Assembly: GCA_015523295.1 (NCBI GenBank)
Contig: WAKQ01000010.1
Span: forward strand, 1 to 59,020
Reading direction: 5' to 3'
Length of the DNA stretch: 59,020 nt
DNA from: Desulfurococcales archaeon
GTDB lineage: Archaea > Thermoproteota > Thermoprotei_A > Sulfolobales > NBVN01
Positions 25,255-32,596 of this stretch are shown here, in pieces (position 1 is the stretch's first letter; the number at the start of each line of letters is the position of its first letter). Made by a program: the position numbers and the translations under genes. The notes below the pieces were generated by a model. The model worked only from the letters and a program-made list of their open reading frames with translations. It was not told where the DNA came from and ran no database searches.

Positions 25255-25712
25255 TACTTGCTCACTCTATGATTGAATACCTCAGTCAAGTCATTCGATG
25301 CTTCCAGAAGGAAGACCTCTAAGAAGGGGCTTACCTCGGCTTTGACTAGGTGACCCGCGTAGACCTCACCAAAGTCCTTTCCCAGGGTTACATGCAGGTG
25401 CACGCTCACCTTACCGTCAGGTCTCAGTAGGTAGTTACCCATTAGGCTTGCAACCTCGAGGACGTGGTCTTCCTGCGGAAGAACTAGTTCCACATCATAG
25501 TCCCTGCCTGTATAAATGCCGACTTTCGCCCACCTAAAGCCGCCTATCCCCACTATAGCTCCTCCTTTCAGCGATTTCTCCTTAATTATTGAGGAGAGGT
25601 ATTCAGCCGGGTCTGCACCCTCAGGTACTTTAACCGCCAACATATTTGCCAACCCTACTAAAGCTATGGGTGAGGGTATAATAGGTTTCACTATTGAAAT
25701 AAGGCTGGACAA
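25254..25712 (-). CDS. PPC (DUF296) domain protein
   Basis: The segments MLAVKVPEGADPAEYL, GAIVGIGGF and GKVSVHLHVTLG, then VYAGHLVKAEV, follow the PPC/DUF296 fold. In that fold the HLH histidines and the GHL histidine bind zinc in archaeal trimers. The function of free-standing archaeal PPC proteins is unknown. The long form uses TTG at 25712. An internal ATG at 25643 begins exactly where the conserved domain begins and may be the true start, since TATA-like sequence CTATTATACC lies between them. It is coupled to the downstream FAD enzyme. Confidence 0.78.
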   Translation of the reverse strand: MSSLISIVKPIIPSPIALVGLANMLAVKVPEGADPAEYLSSIIKEKSLKGGAIVGIGGFRWAKVGIYTGRDYDVELVLPQEDHVLEVASLMGNYLLRPDGKVSVHLHVTLGKDFGEVYAGHLVKAEVSPFLEVFLLEASNDLTEVFNHRVSK

Positions 25713-25748
25713 TGTTAATATCTTACTAATTAAATAAGGTATTGGTGT

Positions 25749-26588
25749 TTGAAAATTAAGTCGTTTAAGACAGGTATACCCCCGCTAGACTACGCATTAC
25801 CTGGGGGCTTCCCCTTAGGTGGGGCGGTAGTTATTGCTGGTGAGCCAGGCTCAGGTAAAAGCGTGATGGTCTCCAACCTCTCATGGAATGTTCTAAGATC
25901 AGGTGGATCTGTGATCTACGTGAATCTGGACGACTCTCCAGATGCGATTATTGAACTATTCACAAGCTTTGGTTGGGAGCCTCTAAAGTATATAGAGAGT
26001 AGGGACTTCAAAATAATTGACTGCTTCTCATTCAGGTTAGGCCGTCTCAGGAAGAGCTACCCAGGAGTAATCGCATATGAAAGGCTTGACGACATGGACG
26101 CGGTAATCCATGACATCTACGAGGCCGTGAGTGGGATTGATAAGGAACTCAAGTTAGTGGTGATCGACTCACTTAACGAGCTTATGTTCAGGTATGAGAT
26201 GGGGAGAGTGCTTGAGATCGTGAAAACTTTAAGGGCCCTGATATCTAAGGGCCTAGGCGCCTCACTCATTATGACTCTCCACACCTCAACAGAGGCATTA
26301 GGCGAGTTGGCAGCACACCTAGAGTACTTGGTTGACGGGTTTGCGGTGACTAGGGTGGAACCTAACATGAGGGAGATGGGCATCCCGCTTAAGCAACTAA
26401 TGGTTAGGAAGATGCGAGGGTTGCCGACCAACTCTTTCTGGATACCCTACGTGATAACGGATGAAGGAATCACTTCAGTCGACACAACCAAATTAGCGCT
26501 CCTCCTCAAGCAGAAACTAAAAGAAGCTCAGGCCTTCAAGGTAAGCCTGCAGGGCCTGCAAGGTGAAGGTAAGGATAGAAATCAGTGA
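25749..26588 (+). CDS. KaiC/RadA-like RecA-superfamily ATPase
   Basis: The opening KSFKTGIPPLDYALPGGFPLGGAVVIAGEPGSGKS is the KaiC-type GIxxLD plus Walker A (GEPGSGKS, about 31-38). Walker B is LKLVVIDSLNEL (about 133-144). The single 279-residue domain matches the many archaeal KaiC-like ATPases of unknown role in signalling or regulation; it lacks the RadA N-terminal HhH domain. The start is TTG. The ferredoxin gene starts 26 bp before its end, so the two are co-translated, an unusual pairing that hints at redox-linked regulation (inference). Confidence 0.8.
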   Translation: MKIKSFKTGIPPLDYALPGGFPLGGAVVIAGEPGSGKSVMVSNLSWNVLRSGGSVIYVNLDDSPDAIIELFTSFGWEPLKYIESRDFKIIDCFSFRLGRLRKSYPGVIAYERLDDMDAVIHDIYEAVSGIDKELKLVVIDSLNELMFRYEMGRVLEIVKTLRALISKGLGASLIMTLHTSTEALGELAAHLEYLVDGFAVTRVEPNMREMGIPLKQLMVRKMRGLPTNSFWIPYVITDEGITSVDTTKLALLLKQKLKEAQAFKVSLQGLQGEGKDRNQ

Positions 26589-26787
26589 CTCCTGCAACCT
26601 GTGCGGCCTGTGCGTTGACCTCTGCCCTATGCAGGTATTCGAGATAGTTCAAAGCCAGCTATACGTCTATGATGAACACTGCATATATTGCAGGGGATGT
26701 GAGGTCTTTTGCCCTCAAAAAGCGATTAACCTGCTTCCAATGAACCAGACACTTAAGTTCAAGGAGGTAAGAACTCTAAGCGATTAA
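26563..26787 (+). CDS. 2[4Fe-4S] ferredoxin
   Basis: This 74-residue protein has two cluster motifs: CNLCGLCVDLCP (CxxCxxCxxxCP) and CIYCRGCEVFCP, the pattern of a bacterial-type dicluster ferredoxin. The GTG start lies within the KaiC-like gene. It could serve as an electron carrier or as a dedicated subunit of a partner enzyme. The overlap with an ATPase gene suggests a specific rather than general role, but that is inference. Confidence 0.9.
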   Translation: MKVRIEISDSCNLCGLCVDLCPMQVFEIVQSQLYVYDEHCIYCRGCEVFCPQKAINLLPMNQTLKFKEVRTLSD

Positions 26788-26807
26788 TACTACGTCAGGC
26801 AAACAAT

Positions 26808-26816
26808 ACTTATAAC
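26808..26816 (+). promoter_or_regulatory. TATA box for tRNA-Ser
   Basis: ACTTATAAC lies about 29 bp ahead of the mature 5' end of tRNA-Ser(GCU), the expected spacing for an archaeal tRNA promoter with a few nucleotides of leader. Confidence 0.55.
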
Positions 26817-26840
26817 CCTCAGAATTTAAGACATTACGGA

Positions 26841-26928
26841 GCCGGGGTCGCCTAGCCCGGTAGGGCGCCGGCCTGCTAAGCCGGTGGGGTACGCCCCCGC
26901 GCGGGTTCGAATCCCGCCCCCGGCGCCA
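26841..26928 (+). tRNA. tRNA-Ser (anticodon GCU)
   Basis: Acceptor GCCGGGG pairs with CCCCGGC. The anticodon stem CCGGC/GCCGG holds loop CTGCTAA with anticodon GCT at 26875-26877. The T arm is GCGGG/CCCGC around TTCGAAT, and a long variable arm with a GGGG/CCCC stem marks it as class II serine. G73 and an encoded CCA (26926-26928) follow. No intron. The 3' half continues in frame into an integrase remnant and recurs in part at 28456, so it is the likely attachment site of an integrated element. Confidence 0.95.
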
Positions 26929-27427
26929 CACCCACACTCCTGAGCAACGGAGGGAGATTCTGAGGAGGTTGGTTGAGAATAATTACGTTATGGCCCTCGC
27001 CAAGGAGTTTTGGGTTGGGAGGGTTAGCATTTACAGATACATGAAGGGGGAGAGGACAATACCGCCTTCACTCGACCCTAAACTATGTAGTTTGATCAGC
27101 GAGAGGAGTTGCTGGCTCTACTAAATAACAGGAAGTTGCTTGAGAATGTGGGCATACTGAAGGAAGGAGATAACCTCACTAGTTAATAACAACCTTAACA
27201 CGGCACTAGAACATCCTACCGCAAGGGATGTTATACTGAAGCATATCGCTAAACGATATAAGACAGAGCTTCAAGAGCTTCTCTCGCAATCCCTACCTAG
27301 AGTCAAACTGAATTAAAGCGAAGGGTTGAGAATGGCTATGGATAATGGAGGAAAGGCGTGCATAGATGAGTTCAGTAATTCATGTAGCAGTAGCAACGTT
27401 ACTGAGGAGGCGCTGAAGCACCAATAG
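26864..27427 (+). pseudogene. decayed tyrosine-recombinase (archaeal integrase) gene fragment
   Basis: The frame through the tRNA 3' half reads on as RGFESRPRRH into TPEQRREILRRLVENN, then LAKEFWVGRVSIYRYMKGER, an N-terminal HTH region like that of archaeal tRNA-targeting integrases. It then shifts frame (EELLALLNNRKLLENVGILKEG) and shifts again (EHPTARDVILKHIAKRYKTELQ, then LPRVKLN). A stop stands where Trp is expected, and the rest is unrecognisable. The catalytic domain with R..HxxR..Y is absent. Several frameshifts and stops make this a relic. The open frame crossing the tRNA is the arrangement expected when the attachment core lies within the integrase gene. Confidence 0.65.
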
Positions 27428-27492
27428 CGATCCACGTGGTCCTAGTCTTAACTGGGCAGGGTAGTATTATTCTTGGTGTTTGGTGGAGATGT

Positions 27493-28185
27493 TCATGTGA
27501 GTTGGCTGTTGGATTGTTGTTTGGGTGTAAGGTCCTGTGGATTGATGAGGTGTTGCTTCAAGCCTGTAGGACTGCCCTTGGATTGAGGTTCCTGCGCCGT
27601 TGCTCTTAGTAACTGCTCATGACTTAGTGAACGGGAAGGCGAGTCAGAGCCCTCAAGCAAGATAGTGTCCATGTAAAACGGCTGGATTGAGCGCTTATGT
27701 AAGATAAGTTTCCTGGAATGAGTTTTACTGGACCGGTGATTCATGCCTCGGATAAAGTACTCATCACTGGAATACACGGTAACGCCTCTCTGAAGGATTT
27801 CCTTGATCTTGCTTTTATGTAGCTTGGCTTCTTCCATAAGCTTGACGTCATCCGTTATCAATGGCGCATTGAGCAGAGCTGCTGAAACTATATAGGAGGA
27901 GTCATAGTAGGTCAGCATTAATTCATGGGCTAATCTTAACACTACCATGCTATTTTTCGGACTCACAATGTTCAGACAGGTGAATAGCTTCAAAATCATG
28001 TTAAGTAAGGTTATTGCTTCACCAATTGTTAAGTTTTTCACTAACGTAGCCTCCTTCCATAAAGCATCGCCTATCTCATAGGGTATGAGCGTTAGGACGT
28101 AACTTCCCCTCAAGTACTGCAACGGGTTTGCTCCGTAAGCCCTAATGATGTTAAGCAAGGCTGATGCATCGAATAACGCTTTCAA
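27493..28185 (-). CDS. VapC-like PIN-domain ribonuclease toxin with long C-terminal tail
   Basis: Residues 1-140 form a PIN domain: FDASALLN (Asp6), PYEIGDALWKE (Glu near 38), YYDSSYIVSAALL (Asp near 94) and LITDD. PIN toxins cleave RNA, often tRNA. The TTG start overlaps the stop of an antitoxin stub (TTGA). Residues 141-230 are a Ser/Gln-rich tail of no recognised family, beyond the usual 130-145-residue VapC, and may be read-through into former non-coding DNA after loss of the stop. With no full antitoxin, the toxin may be inactive or controlled elsewhere. Confidence 0.7.
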   Translation of the reverse strand: MKALFDASALLNIIRAYGANPLQYLRGSYVLTLIPYEIGDALWKEATLVKNLTIGEAITLLNMILKLFTCLNIVSPKNSMVVLRLAHELMLTYYDSSYIVSAALLNAPLITDDVKLMEEAKLHKSKIKEILQRGVTVYSSDEYFIRGMNHRSSKTHSRKLILHKRSIQPFYMDTILLEGSDSPSRSLSHEQLLRATAQEPQSKGSPTGLKQHLINPQDLTPKQQSNSQLT

Positions 28186-28235
28186 CCATCTTCACGATTC
28201 TCCCTAATCACAGCAACGATTTCCTCGGCCTTAAT
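28182..28235 (-). pseudogene. C-terminal stub of a VapB-like antitoxin
   Basis: Directly upstream of vapC the minus strand reads KAEEIVAVIRENREDG and a stop, the type of tail found on VapB antitoxins. The stop overlaps the toxin start, as in normal vapBC operons. A TAA lies just two codons upstream of this stretch (28234 region) and no DNA-binding domain precedes it, so the antitoxin is 5'-truncated. Assigned from sequence character and position. Confidence 0.45.
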
Positions 28236-28455
28236 TTAAGGCTAAAGGGTGAACTTAACTAAACACTAAACTGTATATTAATTTATTGTTCTCCTCCTGG
28301 GACTTGCAAGAACAATAAGATGCATTCTCTGCTGATATCTTCTCATGGTATAGTTATGTATCCGGTCTATAATTCAACTCTTTTTAACCCTATCCTTTCT
28401 CATTTATTTCCATTCAAGGTTAGATATTGGATATAATTACTTTTATAGAGCTAGT

Positions 28456-28497
28456 CTGCTAAGCCGGTGGGTATGTCCTACACGGTGTTATAACCGC
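28456..28497 (+). repeat. degenerate second copy of the tRNA-Ser 3' half (att-like)
   Basis: CTGCTAAGCCGGTGGG (28456-28471) is identical to the anticodon loop, anticodon-stem 3' side and variable-arm start of tRNA-Ser at 26873-26888. The next 25 bp still resemble the variable and T arms, with mainly C-to-T and G-to-A changes. No tRNA 5' half precedes it. It therefore marks the far boundary of a 1.6-kb remnant element. The surrounding stretch 28236-28550 holds no gene and is AT-rich. Confidence 0.7.
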
Positions 28498-28550
28498 TAT
28501 TTGAATTTTATTTGTGTTGAACACATATAGAGTTAGTATAGAAGTGTATG

Positions 28551-28976
28551 CTAGGCACTTCTACTTATGTTGTTGAAGGCTGAGAACGCGTCTATGAATC
28601 CGTAGATTAGGCTGGCCGCTATTACAGTGTAGATTATTGTTGATATGTTTATTGAGATCGATATTGTGTATCCGTTTGTGGTATAAGTCCCAGAGAGTTC
28701 ACCACCGTTTACTATTGTATAGAGGAAAAGCGCTCCGAGGAGCTTGGAAAGCATTCTAAGTGGTATGGAGATAGGGTGTGTCTTTAGGATTGACTCTCCC
28801 ACACCCAGGGCTATGAAGAACCATATATAGTAGGCTAGCACTCTTTCGCTTGGAACAGGTATTTTCATGAGTGAAGTGATGAAGTAGGGTAGAGTTATAA
28901 CGTAGATTAAGTAGTAGAGCAATCCTATTAGAACCCCTATGAGAACCTCTTTAACTATTTTCATAATTTCAGCCAT
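28551..28976 (-). CDS. unknown membrane protein, third gene of a three-gene operon
   Basis: About four hydrophobic segments span the protein (near residues 10-30, 45-60, 75-90 and 115-135), with a short polar loop containing NGGELSGTYTTNGYT between the last two. I recognise no family. The ATG at 28976 is preferred over a GTG 9 bases upstream. It overlaps the end of the preceding gene by 8 bp, which indicates translational coupling. A membrane complex with the two upstream products is likely. Confidence 0.6.
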   Translation of the reverse strand: MAEIMKIVKEVLIGVLIGLLYYLIYVITLPYFITSLMKIPVPSERVLAYYIWFFIALGVGESILKTHPISIPLRMLSKLLGALFLYTIVNGGELSGTYTTNGYTISISINISTIIYTVIAASLIYGFIDAFSAFNNISRSA

Positions 28977-29364
28977 GGGGACCACCTGAAACCTGGATCT
29001 TAATGGGGTAGAGGCCCGCTAGTCTGAAGGTGAGGATTACATTTAATTTCCCTTCCTCTATCTTAGAAGGCTCGGTAATGGAGGAGAGCATGTAAGTGCC
29101 CTTCCTGACCTCAGGTAAGGTGAACTTAACGCCGTAGAGAATTACTTCGAGGTGCTTAAGTGTAATTGTTCCACTATAGTTAAGTCTTAAGGTGACATTC
29201 ACATGCTTACTGTCGTTCGTCTCCTTAACACTTACAGGTGCTACAGTCAGGAGTTCCTGATGACTTGATAACATCTCGATGAAGAATACAGCTAATGGGG
29301 AAACCAGAGCTACTATTAATAGGGTCAGGATTGTTGCGACCCCGATTTTTGCTGCTGTGTACAC
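28969..29364 (-). CDS. unknown membrane-anchored extracytoplasmic protein
   Basis: An N-terminal hydrophobic helix (about 8-30) is followed by a 100-residue soluble domain rich in beta-strand-like alternation, with NVTL and NYSG glycosylation-type sequons. It ends in a Gly/Pro tail. The topology suggests a protein anchored by its N-terminus and exposed outside the cell. The GTG start lies within the preceding gene (40-bp overlap). No family recognised; a beta-sandwich domain is possible. Confidence 0.55.
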   Translation of the reverse strand: MYTAAKIGVATILTLLIVALVSPLAVFFIEMLSSHQELLTVAPVSVKETNDSKHVNVTLRLNYSGTITLKHLEVILYGVKFTLPEVRKGTYMLSSITEPSKIEEGKLNVILTFRLAGLYPIKIQVSGGPHG

Positions 29365-29651
29365 TTGTTAACACCTTTATCTATTCTATAGCTCTCGATT
29401 ACTGAGGAGATCCCATGGTTTAAGATCATTCCGCCGGACCATACAAGGATTCCTAAGAAACCGAGTTTAAGGACGAGATTCACAAGTTCGTAGGTAGTGT
29501 TCGTTATTGCCTGGTCAAGGCTTGAAGCCTTAGGCAGTACTGGTTTATAAGTTTGATAAGCATCATATGCGAGGTACGCTCCTAGACCAACTATTGCAAT
29601 CCCTATAATTACTAACATAAGGCCGATGATGTGCGGGTTAGCCAGCTTCAT
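29325..29651 (-). CDS. unknown two-helix membrane protein, first gene of the operon
   Basis: Two hydrophobic helices (about 7-30 and 58-80) enclose a polar loop with TNTTYEL, and the C-terminus is Gln/Ser-rich. The ATG at 29651 sits about 37 bp downstream of a TATA element (29686-29693). This 108-residue protein leads the three-gene operon ending at 28551. No family recognised. Confidence 0.55.
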   Translation of the reverse strand: MKLANPHIIGLMLVIIGIAIVGLGAYLAYDAYQTYKPVLPKASSLDQAITNTTYELVNLVLKLGFLGILVWSGGMILNHGISSVIESYRIDKGVNKCTQQQKSGSQQS

Positions 29652-29685
29652 AAAGCATCAGCAAATAGAGATCCCTATTAAGCCA

Positions 29686-29693
29686 TATATAAG
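29686..29693 (-). promoter_or_regulatory. TATA box of the three-gene membrane operon
   Basis: On the minus strand the element reads CTTATATA. Its spacing puts transcription start near 29663, 12 bp before the first ATG. The remainder of the 283-bp gap up to the MATE gene contains one 6-bp hairpin (AGCCGG/CCGGCT, 29740-29761) and nothing else I can support. Confidence 0.5.
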
Positions 29694-29934
29694 CGTGCTA
29701 GATTCTCATTGCGTTACATTTTCTCTATTAGTCGTAGTTAGCCGGCTGAAGCCCTCCGGCTTACACCTCATGTATCATGCAACATAGTTTCAGCCTATCA
29801 ATCTTGTATTTAGGATGGAGTGAGCAAGGTAAAGCTTTATCAACCTAGTAGTTGATCCATGATGGACTCAGGTTAAAGATTGAAGTAATAACGTTGGAAA
29901 TAGGCAGTCATTACCAACGTGTACGTATGAGCTG

Positions 29935-31365
29935 ATGAGCATGGGTGGTGTAAAGGGAAGCCCTCTGGAATTCAGGGATAGGATAATTAACGGGGAGCCA
30001 GTTAGAACCACTCTATGGTTAGCTTGGCCGATAATCATAGCAAACCTTGTAAACATATCATATAACATAATAGATACTTTCTGGCTAGGGAAGCTCGGTA
30101 AGGCAAGCCTTTCAGCCCCGGTAGTGAGTTGGCCGCTGATAATGTTCTTTCACGCCATTGGCATGGGGTTCAGCTTCGCAGGAGTGACTTTCATATCGCA
30201 GTATGTTGGTGCCGGTTATGCGATTAAGGCTAGGAAGGCAGCTGGTATGCTGGTTAGCTTCTCGCTACTTCTATCAGTTATCATCATGGGATTCGGCTTG
30301 TGTACCTCCCCATTTATTCTAACCTTCATAGGAGTCCCTTCAGACGTCCTCCCTAAGGCCATCTCTTATATAACTATCATCTTTCTAGGTGAGCCCATAG
30401 TCTACCTTGGCTTTGTCTTCAGCGCGATAGTGAATGGATTAGGGGATACTAAGACCCCAACATACTTAGGGATAGTGTCCTCAATGACTAACCTAGTACT
30501 CGATCCATTGCTTATTTTCGGCTGGTTCGGGTTCCCATCACTAGGGGTTAAGGGGGCGGCATTAGCGACGATCCTCTCAAGATCTATCGTGGGGGTTACC
30601 GGCATTTACCTTCTGGCCAACGGCTTCAGAGGGTTGAAGATAGGTATTCATGATTTAGGTATCGAAAGTAGCTGGGTTAGTAAGGTAGTCAGGGTGGGCA
30701 CTCCGATGGCTGTACAACAATCAGCTAACTCCCTTGGTTTCGTAGTCATGACTTCTATAGTAAGCGCTTTCGGCTCATCAGTCATTGCAGCATACGGCAT
30801 AGCAGTGAGGATAGTTGACATTACCCAGGCCTTCACCTGGGGGATAATGAGGGCTACCTCTATAATGGTCGGCCAAAATATAGGTGCGAGCAAATTCAAA
30901 CGCGCTGATGATATAGTTAAGAAGAATATTGTAATGCTCTCATCATTGCTTGCAATGGGCGTGCTCCTAATAGTATTCTTCAGAGATCAGCTAGTCGCCT
31001 TTTTCATAAACGACCCATCAGTTCTCTCAGTCGCCTCCTCCCTAATACTTATATTTGCTCCATCCCTACCCTTCTTCGGTATCTTCTTCATCGGCAACGC
31101 AGTGGCTAGAGGGTCAGGCCACACAATACCTGTGATGATAATTAGCATTATCAGGCTATGGGTTCTGAGAATAGGTCTTTCCTACTTTCTCGCAATGTAC
31201 CTCGGATGGGGGCCTCTTGGCGTGTGGACAGCGATGTCACTAAGCAACATAGGGGCAGGGATAGCGGCATATGCCTGGATAACCTACGGTTCTTGGAAAA
31301 AACCGGTTGTGGAAGTACCTAAAGCGACAGAGGTGAGCCAGGAAGCTGAGGTCATCACTGAGTGA
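29935..31365 (+). CDS. MATE-family multidrug/Na+ antiporter
   Basis: The N-terminal repeat starts with ANLVNISYNIIDTFWLGKLGKASLSA, typical of MATE transporters, and the second repeat mirrors it at PMAVQQSANSLGFVVMTSIVSAFGSSVIAAYGIA. Twelve membrane helices in 476 residues fit the family. MATE proteins export cationic drugs or metabolites in exchange for Na+ or H+. The C-terminal 20 residues are charged and Glu-rich. It has no obvious operon partner. Confidence 0.92.
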   Translation: MSMGGVKGSPLEFRDRIINGEPVRTTLWLAWPIIIANLVNISYNIIDTFWLGKLGKASLSAPVVSWPLIMFFHAIGMGFSFAGVTFISQYVGAGYAIKARKAAGMLVSFSLLLSVIIMGFGLCTSPFILTFIGVPSDVLPKAISYITIIFLGEPIVYLGFVFSAIVNGLGDTKTPTYLGIVSSMTNLVLDPLLIFGWFGFPSLGVKGAALATILSRSIVGVTGIYLLANGFRGLKIGIHDLGIESSWVSKVVRVGTPMAVQQSANSLGFVVMTSIVSAFGSSVIAAYGIAVRIVDITQAFTWGIMRATSIMVGQNIGASKFKRADDIVKKNIVMLSSLLAMGVLLIVFFRDQLVAFFINDPSVLSVASSLILIFAPSLPFFGIFFIGNAVARGSGHTIPVMIISIIRLWVLRIGLSYFLAMYLGWGPLGVWTAMSLSNIGAGIAAYAWITYGSWKKPVVEVPKATEVSQEAEVITE

Positions 31366-31405
31366 CTCCCTACTGTATTCCTGCAGTTGAAAGATGTGTA
31401 GAGTT

Positions 31406-32497
31406 TTAGAGTTTGCCGCTTAACACCTCCTCAACCTCCTTGAGCCTAGCAAGGTATTCCTTCCATACTATCTCACTGGAAACGTTGGGTGAATCGTTGA
31501 CAGGGTCTTCACCGCCTAAAAGACCGAATATAAAGCTCGGCAACCCTTTAAGCAGCCCGTCTCCATACCCGCCTTCAACAATTACCACCACCTTAGCTCC
31601 AAGCCCCATTAACTTTCTACCGAGTATGTTGAAGGACGACGAAGTTATCATTAAAGAGACCATGTCATTGTCGTTGATATAGCCATCGAAACCCGCGTCT
31701 ACTACAAGGACATCAGGGTCATGCGCTCTAATCAGGTCTAGGGCCCTCTCAGAAGCGTTAATGAATATGTCATCACCTGATCCGGGAGGAAGGTTTATGT
31801 TTATCTTCGTTCTTTTCCCCTCTCCCACCCCACTCTGACAGGGGAATCCTGTGCCCGGATATATGGTCGAACTGTCCTGATGAATATCAACATGTAGGAT
31901 ATCACCCCTTCCATAGAATATCTCCTGCGTTCCATTACCATGATGGGCATCAAAGTCAAGCATCCCTACCTTGTAGCCTTTTTTAGAGAGCAGTTGAGCT
32001 ATCAAGGCTGATAGGTTAAATATGCAGAAGCCCTGTGTGGGAGCCCCTAACGCTCTGCCGTTAACTCCTGCATGATGCCCTGGCGGTCTTGGAAGAATAA
32101 TGATTTGATCCCATCTCATGATTCCCTCAGGAATCATGTGTGCTGTACCGCTTAAGGCTTTTAAAGCGTCTGAAGTCCCAGGTGATATATATGTGTCCAT
32201 GTCAATCCATTCCACTTTTTTCCTAGCGGCAAGAATATAGTCCACGTACTCCTTGGAGTGGACCTCCTGGAACATCCTGGGATCCCCATGTGAGGGTTTC
32301 AGGAGCTTTAAATGCTGGAGGATCGAGTATTCCCTAAGACCTTTCATCATCTTATCGAGTCTCCCTGGGTTTTCAGGGTGTGAGAAAGGCTGCGGATCAT
32401 GTTTTTTGAAGTCGTTACTGTAAATTAAAATCCTGCCCTTCTCCATAGGAGATCCCAATTTCATCTCCGTGCACCTACTTTTCTGTTTCTGCACCAA
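31406..32497 (-). CDS. histone-deacetylase-family amidohydrolase (AcuC/HDAC-like)
   Basis: Class II HDAC-like signatures are complete: HPENPGR near the start, RPPGHHAG (catalytic His pair), DFDAHHGNGTQEIFY (zinc Asp and His) and DAGFDGY (zinc Asp). A late GGY is the catalytic-tyrosine region. Members deacetylate acetyl-lysine, acetylpolyamines or related amides; the archaeal substrate is unknown. The conserved region begins at ILIYSND, so the ATG at 32446 may be the real start, with the first 17 codons extra. It is divergent from the Dph6-like gene. Confidence 0.9.
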   Translation of the reverse strand: MVQKQKSRCTEMKLGSPMEKGRILIYSNDFKKHDPQPFSHPENPGRLDKMMKGLREYSILQHLKLLKPSHGDPRMFQEVHSKEYVDYILAARKKVEWIDMDTYISPGTSDALKALSGTAHMIPEGIMRWDQIIILPRPPGHHAGVNGRALGAPTQGFCIFNLSALIAQLLSKKGYKVGMLDFDAHHGNGTQEIFYGRGDILHVDIHQDSSTIYPGTGFPCQSGVGEGKRTKININLPPGSGDDIFINASERALDLIRAHDPDVLVVDAGFDGYINDNDMVSLMITSSSFNILGRKLMGLGAKVVVIVEGGYGDGLLKGLPSFIFGLLGGEDPVNDSPNVSSEIVWKEYLARLKEVEEVLSGKL

Positions 32498-32530
32498 CCT
32501 CGGAGGATCTCTTGAAACGGAAAGGAATAC

Positions 32531-32540
32531 CTTATATTGC
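32531..32540 (+). promoter_or_regulatory. TATA box for the Dph6-like gene
   Basis: CTTATATTGC with a purine-rich stretch (AAAGGAATAC) upstream forms a BRE/TATA-like element. Transcription would start near 32562, leaving a roughly 35-nt leader with a Shine-Dalgarno AAGGTG before the ATG at 32597. Confidence 0.45.
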
Positions 32541-32596
32541 TTTATTTCAGACGATTAGCAATTATTCTCCTGAGGAAGTACGGTAAGGTGTCATTA

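Noticed and set aside
26929-27427. Integrase fragment as an intact small gene set with sequencing errors
   Set aside because: At least two frame changes, several in-frame stops and complete loss of the catalytic domain make true decay more likely than errors, although read data would be needed to be sure.
28441-28500. A second functional tRNA-Ser gene
   Set aside because: Only the 3' half from the anticodon loop is present and the T arm and acceptor are decayed, so it is a repeat, not a tRNA.
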